A stretch of 64,000 nucleotides of DNA from Romanomermis culicivorax (Eukaryota > Nematoda > Enoplea > Mermithida > Mermithidae), in assembly GCA_963922205.1 (NCBI GenBank), contig CAWUHX010000345.1, forward strand, positions 124,001-188,000, given 5' to 3'. A program made the position numbers and the translations under genes. Under the pieces are notes generated by a model. It saw only the letters and a program-made list of their open reading frames with translations, was not told the origin of the DNA and ran no database searches. This document shows, piece after piece, positions 24,671 to 36,559 of this stretch. How positions within the stretch are numbered: the first letter of the stretch is position 1; every line of letters starts with the position of its first letter.

Positions 24671-26898
24671 CCCTTTCAAACGTTAACAGTTCATACTTTT
24701 CTGCCACCGTTTATTTTTTACTCGATTAAACTGAATATTCTAATGTGACGATTTTAGAGATTCGTGGGTTGTTGCTAGCAGACGAAAAAGCATACTATCT
24801 GCGTTGTACAGTTCATCAAAAACGCCGTCTTAAGACCGTTTTCCCTGATATGCTTCTAAATAATAAAGGTGGAAAGTAACTAGCATTTTAGATTTTCTGA
24901 TAAACAATATATCGTATAGGTCTGGAAATTTCTGACCATACTCATCTCACCTTCAACAAGTGGAAAATTTTACCGTAAAAGCTCATGTAAAGGATTTTGA
25001 CGACAAAACTGATTTGTGTCACTTTTCTATTTTTTTATAATATAAAGACTAAAGTCTGTAAACCGGTCTGTGGACCAAATTGGGAAAAAATGGTATTCAA
25101 AAGTCGGTCTAGATCAGTCGACTTATAGACCAAACATTTAGCCCGCAGCCAAGTTGGCTTATAAAAAGGCGTTTATTCGATATATGCTTTATATATATAT
25201 ATATATACATGTTGTCATTAGCTACATTCAAATAAAAATCTGTGGATTTGTGTTTGTATCAGTGGACGCGAGAAACATGTTGCATGATGCGTGGCCAGAC
25301 CTCAACAGCAAGTGCTGCCATAAGCAATAAGCATGTATGCAAAAAAGCTGAACATTAAGCACGTTGACGACTTGGGGAACAAATTATTTTCCAATTTAAC
25401 TTTATTTGTTTTTTGTTTCTTAATTTCTTTAAATTTTTTCTTCTTTTTCAAATATTTAAATTTTTTGTTTGTTTGATTTTCCTTATTTTTGGGACTTTTT
25501 CCAAGTGTTAAAAATATTTTTGCTTTTTGTTTTTTATTTTTTCTGAATATTTGATTTTTTTTGTTTTTTCAAGTTTTTCATATTTTTTCTATTTTTCTTA
25601 ACTATTCAATTTTTTTGACTTTCTGCTTTTCATTTTTTTCTAATTTCCAATGAAATTTCGGTTTTGCATTCTGAAAATCAAGTTCTGATTTTAAAGTTGA
25701 GTCTCAGGATCAAAGTTTGATTTTTCTATTGATTTTCAGGATCAGGTATTCATTTTTGACATCCAGGATCACATTTTAATGTTTGTCTAAGAATCAAATT
25801 TTGATCTTCAAGCTGAATTTGAGATTCAAATTTTGGTTCCAGAACAGTTCTCAGGCTCGAATTTAAATTTTTGATTGATCAAATTTCGATGCCTGATTTA
25901 CCAAATCAAATTTTAAATTTTAATGTGATTTTTCAGAATTTAATTTTGATTTTCAGAATAAATTTTATGATCAAATTTAATTTTTTGATTTTAAGAATGT
26001 AAGCGTGGAAGTTAAGCATGAATTAAAGCATAAAGGCGTGGCGATAGAAGCATACAGTAAGTGGAAGCAGGTAAGCGAAGCAGCAATTGGTTAGGAAAGC
26101 AAGATGAAAGCGGACCTCCCATGGCGTGAAGGCGTGGTATAAAGAAGTGGTATAAAAGAAGAAAAGCATGGTGAAAAACGTCAGTCCTGGTTACTATTCC
26201 TTTTTTTGCATAAATTAAATTCATATTTGTGTACCCGGCGGAGAATATTGGTTTATTCATCGGGAAATTATTCATGTATTCGGGAGTTGAATTCATGATT
26301 GTGTTGGTTTTCGTTGGGTTTTTATATTGTCCCTTGCCCTCTGGATCGTATTCTGAAAGCTCGTTTTTGCAGCAAGTAGTGTTGTAGAATCTAGGCTGAG
26401 AACCGACCAATATCTAATCTGGGCGTTACAAATTCTAAAAAATCCACATTACAAAGTACCATTTTTAATCAGGTTTTCAGGCGGCTCAAATTCGTGTATA
26501 TAAGCAAGTAAAATGCACAAAAAACAAAGACTACAAAAAAAACGAGAAAAAACAAAAACCAAAAAAGAAATATCACATGGAAAAATAAAGCTACAGTAAA
26601 CTGCAAAAATACAGTAAAAATCTACAGTAAACTGCAGGAATACAGTATGAAGCTACACTAAACTTCAAAAAATACAGTAAACATCCTGCTTCCACAAAAG
26701 TTACAGTAAATTTGGAAAACAGTATGTAACAGGAAAAATACAGTGAGCATCCTGCTTTCTACAACTTTGCCATTTTTTCTTCTGCCGAATTTTCGTTTAG
26801 ACAAAATTTTAAAAATGAAAATAGTTCTATTTTTGCATCTATTTTGCTATTTTTGCTATTTTTTTGCTATTTTTGCATGTCAATGTGCAATAATTGCC
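24671..26898. other. Intergenic low-complexity region
   Basis: A TA dinucleotide run lies at about 25,190-25,206. A T-rich degenerate stretch at about 25,390-25,990 repeats TTTTGATTTTCAGGATCAAA-like pieces. At about 26,585-26,755 units like CTACAGTAAACTGC / AATACAGTAAA recur in tandem. A 132-codon - strand ORF at 26,012-26,410 has no recognisable domain and I do not call it a gene. Confidence 0.5.
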
Positions 26899-27257
26899 TT
26901 AAACGCCATAAAAGCTTAAACACCATAAAAGCCTTAAATGCCATAAAAGCCTTCAAAACCATAAAAGTCTTAAACGCCATAAAAGCCTTAAACACCATAA
27001 AGGCCTTGAACGCCACAAAATCCTTAATCACCATAAAGGCCTTAAAAGCCAACTAAGCCCTAAGCACCATGAAAGCCCCAACATGCCATGAAAGCCTTGA
27101 ATGCCATAAAAGCCTTAAATGCCATAAAGGCGACACCATAAAGGCCTTAAACAACATAAAGGCCTTAAATGCCAAGTAAGCCCTAAGCCCCATGAAAGCC
27201 CTAAACGCCATGAGAGCCTTAAACACCATAAAAGCCTTAAATGCCCTAAAGGCCTTA
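26899..27257. repeat. 18-bp minisatellite, left part
   Basis: About 20 tandem copies of an 18-bp unit close to CCATAAAAGCCTTAAACG, with substitutions between copies. The same array continues at 37,071 on the far side of element 1, so the retrotransposon inserted into it. Because 18 is a multiple of three, artificial repeat ORFs appear on both strands; they are not genes. Confidence 0.85.
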
Positions 27258-27740
27258 TGTTAGGCTGCTGTGGGTTGAAGATGATGTAACCGACCTTTGG
27301 CTTTAGACAAAGGAAGTTGCAACAGTTCTGACCACAGGCTAACAACAACAATAAACCAAAACTCTCTCACACGTTTCACCAGATACACCCAGTACTTCAC
27401 CAAACCTCAGGCAGAACACCTTGGCACCTACCTCAGGAAATCCTACCCAAGTCTCCACTCCTAATCTTATAAACTCCTCCACTATGCTCACAAAACGACA
27501 CAAATTACCAGTCCAACTTGTATTGGGAATGCCAGGGGGGACGCCAAAAACAATAATGAATAATTATAAAATAAATGGCTATTTGGGGGAACAGAATGAA
27601 AAAATACATAAAAACTCGCAAAACAGTCGCCACACATTTCTATGTAAATTTTATTCTTCTTTCTGCCACTTTTTGCTGCTTCCAGCCACCTGCGCACCGA
27701 CGCTGGAAGCTGAACACATGCACCTGTGGCAACCCAGATA
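27258..27740 (-). repeat. Element 1, left (3') LTR
   Basis: Matches 36,560-37,070 from TGTTAGGCTGCTGTGGG to the shared block ACACATGCACCTGT-GCAACCC. After that, left reads AGATA where right reads CGACA, close to the expected CA end. The two LTRs differ by point changes and small indels, including one of about 28 bp near 36,890-36,920, so the insertion is not recent. Confidence 0.85.
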
Positions 27741-27756
27741 TCCCTCGGCCCTCAAA
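27741..27756 (-). other. Candidate polypurine tract of element 1
   Basis: On the - strand the bases just before the 3' LTR read GAGGGCCGAGGGA, the position and composition expected for the plus-strand primer. The two C residues make it imperfect. Confidence 0.4.
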
Positions 27757-28489
27757 ACCGACCAACAGGAGGTGAAAACCTTTCTGCAGCCTGAGTCTCA
27801 TACTGAGGCTCTGACTGCATAACAGTTTTTCCCTCTGAAAAAAAATTTTTGGGGCTACCCCCTCCAAGATGTGATCCAGCCCCTACCAGGTCCTTCAGGT
27901 GACAACGACTTCCATCAATCCATTCCGCAGGGCACTCCTTTTCAGGCTACCGGTAGGATCACGAACATAGTTCGGCATGGACTTTGAAGTTGATCTGTGC
28001 CTAGATCAGGAGTGCCGCCGTTCCTCTTCTCCTGTGTACTGGTTTTTACAGCCTAGGGGTTGAGCTACCACAGTTGCGCTTCCCCTATGGTTGGCAGCTG
28101 GCCACGTTGCCCCATCCAATACAAATCTGCACAATAAAAAATATTTTTATAAAATATTTCTATTACCTGATTACGAAATAATTTTATAAAGACGAGTAAA
28201 ATTTTTCATGTTTTTATCTTTTTCAGGCCCTGAAATTAACGAGGAAAAATACGAGGGCTATGTACACGCCGGAAATAAGATGGACGGAAACAACAAATTT
28301 TGCCGGGCAACTTTTGGGCACCAGAAACGCCAAAAATTTAAAAAATTTAAAGCAACAATAAAACCAGATAATATATATTTTTTTGTATTTTGTATTATAT
28401 TTGTGTTTTTGTATTTTTGTATTTTTTGAAATAAAATTTGTATTAAATGACGAATTTTGGTCCAAAAATGATGTGGCGATATAAAATTA
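27757..28489. other. Element 1, 3' untranslated region
   Basis: Between ORF3 and the 3' LTR of element 1. No reading frame is conserved with element 2. A T/A-rich segment at about 28,330-28,430 stands out. Nothing else recognised. Confidence 0.45.
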
Positions 28490-30150
28490 TTGTTGCCTGC
28501 TGCCACGATGACCGCCATATTGGAAGCTACCACAGCTAGGATAGGGACCACCCCAAGCTCCAGGACCCCTGAGGAATCCCCCAAAAACTATTCGGGATGG
28601 GGCCGCACAGGGGGCCCTGGCCATCACCTGACCTCTATATGGTTGTGGATTAATCATCCTCAAGGGTCTCCCTTGACCCTATCCCTGACTCCAGCCTCGG
28701 CCATATCCCCCTTCAGTTCTCCTCTGGTATGAGCCCTGAGTGGAACTTTCGGAAGATACTCCAGAAGCTGAGGTACTGGACCTACCTTGACTTTGCTGTC
28801 AGATCAACACCTTGATTTTTTCTACCTGGGCCATTAACATTCCAAATGGCAACCAGATCTGTAACCAAGTTGTATCCAACAATAAGCATGTCCCAATCTA
28901 GGAGCTCATGAATGAGCATCCATTCCTTCGGCATGATTACTGTAGTATCTACAACAAAGGTACCTCCAGTTACCATTGAAAAGCTAATGACTCTTGCAAA
29001 CTCCTTCCCTAATGGGTTATCAACCCCAGAAGCCGCAAAAACCTTACTCACATACACTTGTGTAACTTTTTTGGTATCAAAACCGATAATTGGCTGTCCT
29101 TGAAACCTACGATCCTTCAAGGTTTCGATCATCTCAGCCACCTTACCTATTTCTACCATCTTCGGCTTCATTAATTCCAAGGGAAATCTGCCAAAATTCG
29201 TTGCCAACCATCAGTCTAATTCGCCGATTCTGACAATGCGTTTCACGTTGTAATCTAAAAATTCAGACAAGATATTTACTACTTTTGTCTTAAAAATTTT
29301 GAAGCGGACTAACATCAGTTAATTTCTACCTTCACCACAGATAGTAAGCACAAATAGGAAAAAATTGCAAGCAGGGGACAATAAGGTACCAAACATATAT
29401 TGGGTTAGTGTTGGCAGATAGTTAAACACAAGTGCGGCCCCGACTTCTACCTTACTAGGGAGTGCACACACAGACCACCTGCCTCTTCCATCACTTGACT
29501 GCTAGCCATCTCAATCCAACACCCAAAACGGCCTATCCAACCAACGAATTAAGAATTTCCAAGAAGAATTTTAAAATATACTTACTAATTTACACAAAAT
29601 GAGGAAATTTGTAGAAATTTAGATAAAGATGGAATTCTAAAATTTCAATAATTTTGAAATTATCTACCCCTAGTCAATTAGTTGCTACACTCCACTTCTT
29701 CCCCATCACATAGACGAATTTATTCAACTCGCCATGTGTGTAGAGGAATGATTAAGTTTTGCAAAAAGTTCAAATCTCGTGCTACAGGCAGCTTTGCCAC
29801 ACTTTTTCAAGTTTGACAGAACAAATATGTTCCCACTAAATTTTGAAAATTGTCTAGGCCTTTGTCTAGACACCCGTGGGCTATAACTTCCTGCTTTGCC
29901 CAAAATTTTGAGATTGACTAAGTATAACAACTTAGGTCGCTTACCATTGACTAAAAAGTACTGATTATCCTGCCACACCTGGGGCTGACCATAGGCCATG
30001 TGGGAGTCCCTGACCAGGTATTGTTTTGTGTGACATCCATTGGGGGGCCGCGACATTTCCACCGCTTCCTTTTCAAATTCCTCCAGTTCGGCGTTATCAA
30101 TTTTGAAAATTTTTAATAACTTTATGAGAGCTGAAAAATCGACAAAGTTT
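28490..30150 (-). pseudogene. Element 1 ORF3: extra reading frame downstream of integrase, broken
   Basis: A reading frame after integrase, in the position where env sits in errantiviruses. Its middle (28,782-29,280) encodes PIIGFDTKKVTQVYV, VDNPLGKEFARVISF and HELLDWDMLIVGYNLVTD. After a frameshift near 28,800 it continues as a Gly/Arg/Gln/Ser-rich tail with GGYGRGWSQG. The upstream part includes 29,724-30,062. Element 2 has the same region (GFDLEKI, VDNPLAKQFTRYI) at 37.37-38.0 kb, so this is a conserved ORF rather than chance. An in-frame TAG precedes WLATNFGRF. No signal peptide or membrane segment is visible, so it does not look like an envelope. The spacing from FDTK to GYNLVTD resembles the Asp-to-ILG.D spacing of retropepsins, but no D[TS]G is present. 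Function unknown. Confidence 0.6.
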
Positions 30151-30457
30151 CCACTTTGGCTACTTTTTGTCTCTTTTCACTCTAAAACTCTGCGGTTTTC
30201 CAATTCTTCCAATATTCACAGAATTGGGGGCAACAACTAACTAATTCCTCCGAAAAAATTAATTGGACTCGTGGGAATTAAAAAATTTGGGCCGCCAAAA
30301 ATTTAAAAAATTTGGGTTTTTTGGGAAGGGTGTTTTTTTACCAAAAATTTTGAGAATTTTAAGATTTTGGCAAGAAAAATTTGAAAATACATGATAAATA
30401 GGCAATAAAGACATTAAATAAATACAATTAAATACAATTTTTACCTAATTACAGAAT

Positions 30458-31560
30458 TCAGGACAAAAAATATGGGGGGGGGGGGTAATCACACACACAT
30501 ACATACAGAAAATACAGCACTATGTGCAACGGCATTTTGTAATTACTGATTTTTGAAGCTACAGTAAACTGCGCATCATCTGATGACATGTCGCTAGACT
30601 GCAGCCATCTGCCCGTCTCGTAGCAAAAGTGCTTTGACCTGCTCACGGATACCACTTGCTTTTTCAGTGGCTCTCTCCAGTGCGCGATTTCAAGCACATT
30701 CTCTGATAATCTGCTATTATCAGTAACAACAAATAGTCCTTTCCACAGAAGACCCAGTTTTTTCTGTTTATCGACTTTCAGCAAAACCCAATCATTGACG
30801 GAATAATCATGAGCTTTTGCTTTAGGGTCAAAAAACTTTTTACTGTTCTCCCCAGCTTTTTTGATGTTTTCAGAAATGACTTCATAAGTTTCTACTAAAC
30901 TTTTGGTTAGTATATGCTTATAAGCCTCATAGTTCATTGGCAGAACTATGTTTCTTGCAACACCAATACTTATGCCAAAATTAGCCTCATGACCTCTCAA
31001 CAAGGCAAATGGTGAACATCTTGTTGAGGTGTGAGGAGTGGCATTGTAAGCAAAAACAACAGATTGCAAATATCTGTCCCACTTGTCCCAATCTTCAACG
31101 GCAACTTTTCACAACTGCTTGATCAAGGTTTGGTTAAACCTTTCAACCATTCCATTTCCTTGTGGATGGTAGGCAGTTGTGAAGATCTTTTGACATTCCA
31201 ACAATTTACAAACTGACATCATCAGATCAGCTGTAAAGCATGAACCGTTATCACTCAATAACTTCACTGGGGTTCCATACCTAAACACAATATTTCATAG
31301 AAAACTGTCCACAATGGTTACAGCAGATTGATCCGGAATCATTTCTGCTTCCACCCATTTTGTGAAGTAATCTTGAAATACTATTACATATGGTCTCTTC
31401 TCCCTCATGGGAGAGATTCCCACGATATCCACAGAGACTATGTCAAATGGTCCTCTAGGAATAATTGGATTTAATGGCAATATTGTAGCCTTCCCTGGAG
31501 TCCCAATTTGACATATTGGACAAAAGCTGATCCAGCTCCGAACATCCTTTTTGATGTTCA
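30458..31560 (-). pseudogene. Element 1 integrase, broken
   Basis: Would insert the element cDNA into host DNA. The CPIC of the zinc-binding region remains, but the histidine half is lost in a deletion joining 31,560 to RNase H. The core shows FDIVSVDIVGIS, LLSD and GNGMVERFNQTL, holding the three acidic catalytic residues. The tail has KQKKLGLLWKGLFVV, where the GPF motif is replaced by GLF. Stops interrupt it near 31,295 and 31,110. Segments 31,295-31,480 and 30,458-31,069 are open. Confidence 0.8.
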
Positions 31561-32373
31561 GCCACCAGAATCACTTTTTAAAAATGGAAAGGGTTGAATA
31601 ATAATTAATAATGGTAACCACCACTTGAGTTTGTTGTTAGTTTTTAATAATGGCAACCACCACTTGAGTTTGTTGTTAGTTTGTGTATTGACCCTCATGG
31701 ATAATAAAGTTTTGTGGTCAGTTTGAATCGTGACCTTTTGGCCCAAAAGATAATGTTTATAAAATTTTAGGCCGTAAACCACAGCTAAGCAATCTCTTTC
31801 GGTGACCCACCATTTCCATTCTTCTGCCCGCAATATCCCACTGTTGTAGGCTATTACCCAACGTTCTGAGTCAGTCTCTTGACATAACACTACTCCCAGT
31901 GCAATTCCACTAGCATCCATTTGAAGAATGAATTGGGCAGATCCATCTAGAATTGGATGTCGTAAGAAAGGCACTTAGGTCAATGCTACTTTGAGCTTCT
32001 CAAAAGTTTGGTAATGTAACTCTATCACATTCCACGTTCCCTTCTTACCTGTCAATTTATACAAGGGTTCAGCGAGTGCTGCTAGGTCTGGTATAAATTC
32101 CTTACACCATTGTAGCATATCTAAGAATCTTTGCATTTTCTTAACAGGACCCAGAAATGGAAACTCCATTATTGCCTTGATCTTCTTAGGATCCGGGGAA
32201 ATTCCATTCACATCCAAGATGCGTCCTAAAAAATTGACTTTCTCGGGTAGAAATTCACATTTCTCAGGCTTAAGGGTCAACTTCGCCTTCCTCAATGCTT
32301 CTAGCACCAATGTCAAATTCTCTAAGTGTTCTTCGAACCTATTCAAGAAGATGATAATATCATCTATGTACAC
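31558..32373 (-). pseudogene. Element 1 RT (YIDD part), connection and RNase H, broken
   Basis: The frame 31,975-32,373 begins at the RT active-site motif YIDDII and covers the thumb (LKPEKCEFLPEKVNFLG). The frame 31,558-31,974 encodes RNase H with LQMDAS, TERDCLAVVYGLKFYKHYL and TDHK, providing the first acidic residues. It then runs into a direct 39-bp duplication (about 31,605-31,682) that repeats NNKLKWWLPLL in the protein, after which the rest of RNase H and the integrase N-terminus are missing relative to element 2. A stop separates it from the upstream RT part. Confidence 0.82.
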
Positions 32374-32391
32374 TAGGCAAATTCTCCATAC

Positions 32392-33681
32392 CTAATCCCC
32401 AAGAATTCTCTCCATCATCCTTTGGAATTCAGCCGGTGCATTCTTCAAACCAAATGGCATTACTTTAAACTGAAACAGTCCTTCCTGACATATGAAAGCC
32501 GTTTTCTCCTTGCTCTCTTCCTCTATCGGGACCTGCCAATATCCTGACTTTAAATCTAGGGTTGTATAAAACTTAGCTCTTCCAAGGCAATCTATATAAT
32601 CATCCATTCTCTGGATGGGATATTTATCATCCTTGGTCACCTCGTTTATACCTCTAAAATCAACTACGGGTCTCGTAGTTCCATCCTTCTTCCATACTAG
32701 GAACAGAGGTGCAGCCCATGGTAACTTGGAGGGCTCTATCACTCCCTGATCTAACATCTCCTTGATAAGTGGCCTCACTCCAGACTGACTATTAATAGCA
32801 GCTCTGTAATATCTTTTTGCTACAGGTCTTGCATCTCCTGTGTCTATCCTACACGTCAGAGCTGGAGTTGTAGTTGCAGGATCACCAGGCAAACTAAAGA
32901 CATCTCTGTATTTCAACAAGGACTCTATAGCTTCTGATTTTTGCTTTTCGGAAATTTTCACTTTCGATATCATCTTGCAAAGTGAATTACAAAACTCTAC
33001 AGAATTAGATTTTGATAATGCAGTCATTTCTTCCTTTACCATGCAGGTCTGATATTCCTTCTCCTCCTCTATTTTCTCCATTTCCTCCACCTTCTTGTAA
33101 GTATCATCATCTTCAATTAACATTGATTCTGTATAGCCAATGATTTGATCTCTCTCAAATTGACAACCAGAACCCATGTTATTGGAGATTAGTACTACAA
33201 ACTCCTCTTGTGATTGGTCTACAACTGCTTTCTCTATTCTGAATTTCATCTCAGAATCTTTCGATTCAACAATAATTCCATTCAGTGTGGCATCTCCATG
33301 CTGATCCCAAAGTTTTGCCTTGATCAAAACATCCATTCCATATGGAATGCAGGTTTTTCCACATGCAACCATTGAAACAGCTGTCTTTTGTAGACAAATT
33401 TTAGGATAAACACTTTGATTTGTCCAATCAGTCCATGCCACACTAACTTTAGTCACTTCTACTATTACCGTTTGCACAGTAGTTATAGAAGGAACTTGAA
33501 TTAGGTCAATCGTTTCCTCAATGCTTTGTATCATATTGGCATTCCTCTTAAAATCAATAACCACACCTAAATCTGAGTGTGCTAAAAAATCTGTGCCCAA
33601 GATCAGGTCCTCACCTGCATCTGGCAACACTATAGCATTGACTGGAAAATGTCCAAATTCGGTCTTCATACAAAATGGCAC
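32392..33681 (-). pseudogene. Element 1 protease C-terminal part and reverse transcriptase palm/fingers
   Basis: A 429-codon open stretch, the longest in the window. It opens with the retropepsin C-terminal half (LILGTDFLAHSDLGVVIDF). A linker follows, then RT motifs: KLPWAAPLFLVWKKDGTTRP, VVDFRGINEVTKDDKYPI, FYTTLDLKSGYWQVP (motif A with intact Asp), KTAFICQEG and MPFGLKNAPAEFQRMME. An in-frame TAG at its end cuts it eight codons before YIDD, which lies in the next segment. Confidence 0.88.
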
Positions 33682-33684
33682 ATA

Positions 33685-34398
33685 TCAGAAGGCATGCACA
33701 ATTTTTCCATCAGCTACAGTCACCTTAAGAATACGAGGGTACGCTGTATAATCAACGTCTAACGCCTTTTTCAAGAGCTTAGAACACATGACCATACATT
33801 GGGCTCCCCTATCAATTGAGGCTCTGGTAGCCGTTTCCCCAATGACTACATTTATGTAGAATGGAACTGTTTTCAGATAACTTTCCAACAATCTTTTCTT
33901 CATGTCCATCACTTTCCTTCCGTACTTCACATGAGCCAAATCTTTACTTTTTACCTTTTCTAGAGGTGTCACATTATCAACGTGGATAATACATCCTAGA
34001 ATCGAACTTGGAGATTTGTCTCTACTCTGTTCGCTTCCATCATTCACATCTGTACCACTTGTCACCAGCATGTTATGCAAACTAGGTTGTGACTGGTTCA
34101 AGACAAATGATCCAGCTTGATCCTGGAGGGTACTAGCCTGAATTGCCGGTTGATTAGTTGATGCAGGTAGAATCAACTGAGGCTGCCTCTGCAACTGGAT
34201 GCCTTGTTCTCTAAGTTTGCTGAATTCCTTGTATTTCTCAAATTCTGGGTCATACCTGTACATTTGATCTTCTTCGGGGAATCCTACATAATAAGCACCT
34301 CTTCCTCTTCCTCTAAATCCAAACTGAGGTCCACCTCTACCTCTAAAATTTCCTCTAAATGAAGCGTTTCTATCACCACCATAATACTGATTAGGCAT
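33685..34398 (-). pseudogene. Element 1 gag C-terminal RG box and protease N-terminal part, catalytic triad altered
   Basis: The 237-codon frame starts with an RGG-type RNA-binding box (residues 10-35, FRGNFRGRGGPQFGFRGRGRG). After a spacer comes the start of a retropepsin: YINVVIGETATRASIDRGAQC. The active site reads Asp196-Arg197-Gly198, where D-T/S-G is required; the arginine codon is at 33,808-33,810. Element 2 has DTG at the same place. The protease is therefore expected to be inactive. Confidence 0.85.
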
Positions 34399-34399
34399 G

Positions 34400-36535
34400 C
34401 CACAGTTGAATCCACTGCATTGCTGTTGCTGACTTCAGTATACTAAGGTTTTACACTCCTCCGTAGCATGAGTATTATTCTTATAAAATATGCAGTAGGG
34501 TCTCTGCTGCTTTGCCTGCTTCTGCTTTTCAGCAGACGCAGACTTGACAGTAGTCAACTCCTTTAAAGCTTCAATCTCAGGAACCTATAATTTATCCACT
34601 TTTTGAACCAATTGTAGCCATTCTTTTGAGAGGATAGCTAAAAATGATTCCTTGGCCTGCTCCTCATTAGTCTTTTTGACATCACGAGTTGAGGGGCCAC
34701 GTTGCATCTCTTCACGATTCTCCTCACTTCTCTCTTCTTCCACTGCCTTTTGCAACTGATTTTGTGGTCATGACTTTGTTTGGTTATACTTTTTAGTATT
34801 TCCATACGGAGCATTCCCTACAAAAGCAATTTCCAAAAGCATTTCTCCTCCATAGCTACAACTTGGTTCACTACAATCGGTTTATCTTTGACTCCAAAAG
34901 TAGTAAAAACATTTTTGTCCTTCTTATCAATCTGTGTTACCGGGTATGCAAGGTCTTGCCAAGTTTTCATGGATGGCAATTTGTCCTGCAACTCGGTCTG
35001 ATATAACTGACTACTTTTATAAATAAAGGCATTAATTATATTCTCTTGCCTTACCTGATCTGACTGATCTGCATAGACCAGATCCACATGATTACTCAAT
35101 CTTTTGAAAAACTCTATGGCTGACTCGCCTTCTTCCTGTTCCATATTGAATAGCTCTCTTTTGAGCATCATGAAATCATAAGTTGGCGCGAGATACTTTA
35201 AAATTTTTTTCCGCGCTTCTGTATAACTTGAGGATGTTCTCGCTATCCTCCTAGCCGTATTTTGAAACAACCTTCTCAAACATTCCTTCTTGATCTTGTC
35301 CATAGTATTCTCCAGAAACTCACTTTCCAGATCAGTGAAAAATTTGAGCGCCTATGTCGGCTTTATACTATCATGTAAAGGTCTATGTTTCAAGGCCTTT
35401 ACCACATCTCTCACATCCACTTCTACACTTGAGCTAGAGTTCGATGTAGATGAACTGCTATTATCACCATCTGAGGAATGTCTACTCCTAGCTCTTGATC
35501 TGTGAGATCTCCTTCTACTCTTTGATTTCCTTTTTCTTCTCTTCTCAGGGCTAGGATCAGCTCTATGTGCGGTATCTCTCCAAGGAGTAGGACGAGAAAA
35601 TCTATCCTCTCCCTGAGAGGATTCATCACAGATAGCCACCTTCCTCTCCCTAGACTTTCTACTTTCTGAGTAACCATAGGCATTTGATTATGCTTGTTCA
35701 GCATTCCTCAAAATCTGTAGTTCCTCAGCCCAACTTTTATCTCAACTAGAATATTTGTCTCTATTCTCTTAGACCTTAAATAAACATCCGATTGAACCTC
35801 TCTTTTAGGTTCATTAAGCCTTTCTACTCTACTCTCAATGTAAGAAGACTCACTTATCTTCTTTCGTTGATCTCCTTCAGTTTCCTTTTTGCGATCCTGC
35901 ACACTTTCGATAACTTTGATTAATAATTCGACTTTCTTCTCCAAGGTGTTGATTCACAAATCTTTTGGATCAACTTGTTCCCTTTGATCTTTGCCTTGAA
36001 TCTAATTGGCCATTTCACCTTGAATATTTGATGTCATATTAATTGGCTGGTGCATCCTCGTAATATTTGTCCTATTTCATGTCCACCATATTTGATCTCC
36101 ACGCCGGTTTTGTTTTCCGTCTAATCTCCTCCAGCGTTTTGAAAATCAGATGGACCACTTTCCGGGGCAACATTGGTTTCTCTCTCTCTCGAAGGTCTGA
36201 TGACCTTTGACATTACCACTTACAGTAGTTTTGATTTCAGCTTGCCTAGCCATCTCAAAACTACTCCTCCACAACTCCTCTTCCATTCTTGCCATTTTGG
36301 CATTTTTACTCTCTCGCCTCACTTCAGTCTCAGGCGCCTGTGTTTGAATCTGTCCTACCACTATGTGTTCTTCAGCGGAGTCCAAATTCGAAACAGTAGG
36401 TTCATGTGACCTACGAGGTGTTCTCAAAGTTTTTCCCACTGGAATACTGGTTTTCTTAATTTTTCCAGTGTGTGCCTGCAAGTAAAACCCTGGAGGTTTA
36501 GTTATCTTCCTGATGGTTCTCCAGTTATCGGTCAT
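34400..36535 (-). pseudogene. Element 1 gag (N-terminal region, capsid, zinc knuckle), broken
   Basis: Starts at 36,535 with ITKPPGFY, which matches PPGFY at the start of element 2 gag. An acidic and basic coiled region follows (36,146-36,535, 35,708-35,944, 35,423-35,704), then a frameshift between about 35,640 and 35,450. The capsid is at 34,818-35,303: ELFNMEQEEGESAIEFFKRL resembles the retrotransposon Gag family. A zinc knuckle at 34,453-34,494 reads CIFYKNNTHATEEC, in which the first histidine of the element 2 version is replaced by tyrosine. Gag would package the RNA. Confidence 0.8.
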
Positions 36536-36540
36536 GAGAG

Positions 36541-36557
36541 GCGTTAAGAGTCCACCA
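36541..36557 (-). other. Primer-binding site of element 1
   Basis: On the - strand, two bases after the 5' LTR, the sequence reads TGGTGGACTCTTAACGC. It starts with the TGG expected for pairing with a tRNA CCA end. The corresponding position in element 2 reads TGATGGCTTTTAACTCC, with the same 2-bp spacer. I cannot assign the tRNA. Confidence 0.55.
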
Positions 36558-36559
36558 CT

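Noticed and set aside
26012-26410. 132-codon - strand ORF in the intergenic region
   Set aside because: No domain or repeat family recognised. Composition is weakly reminiscent of a gag spacer but not enough to call.
26844-27056. Repeat ORFs on both strands encoding AIKALN/TIKALN-type hexapeptides
   Set aside because: They arise from the 18-bp minisatellite, whose unit length is a multiple of three. No start context, promoter or homologue.
28490-30150. Envelope gene
   Set aside because: Right position for env, but no signal peptide, transmembrane segment or furin-like site was seen in either copy.
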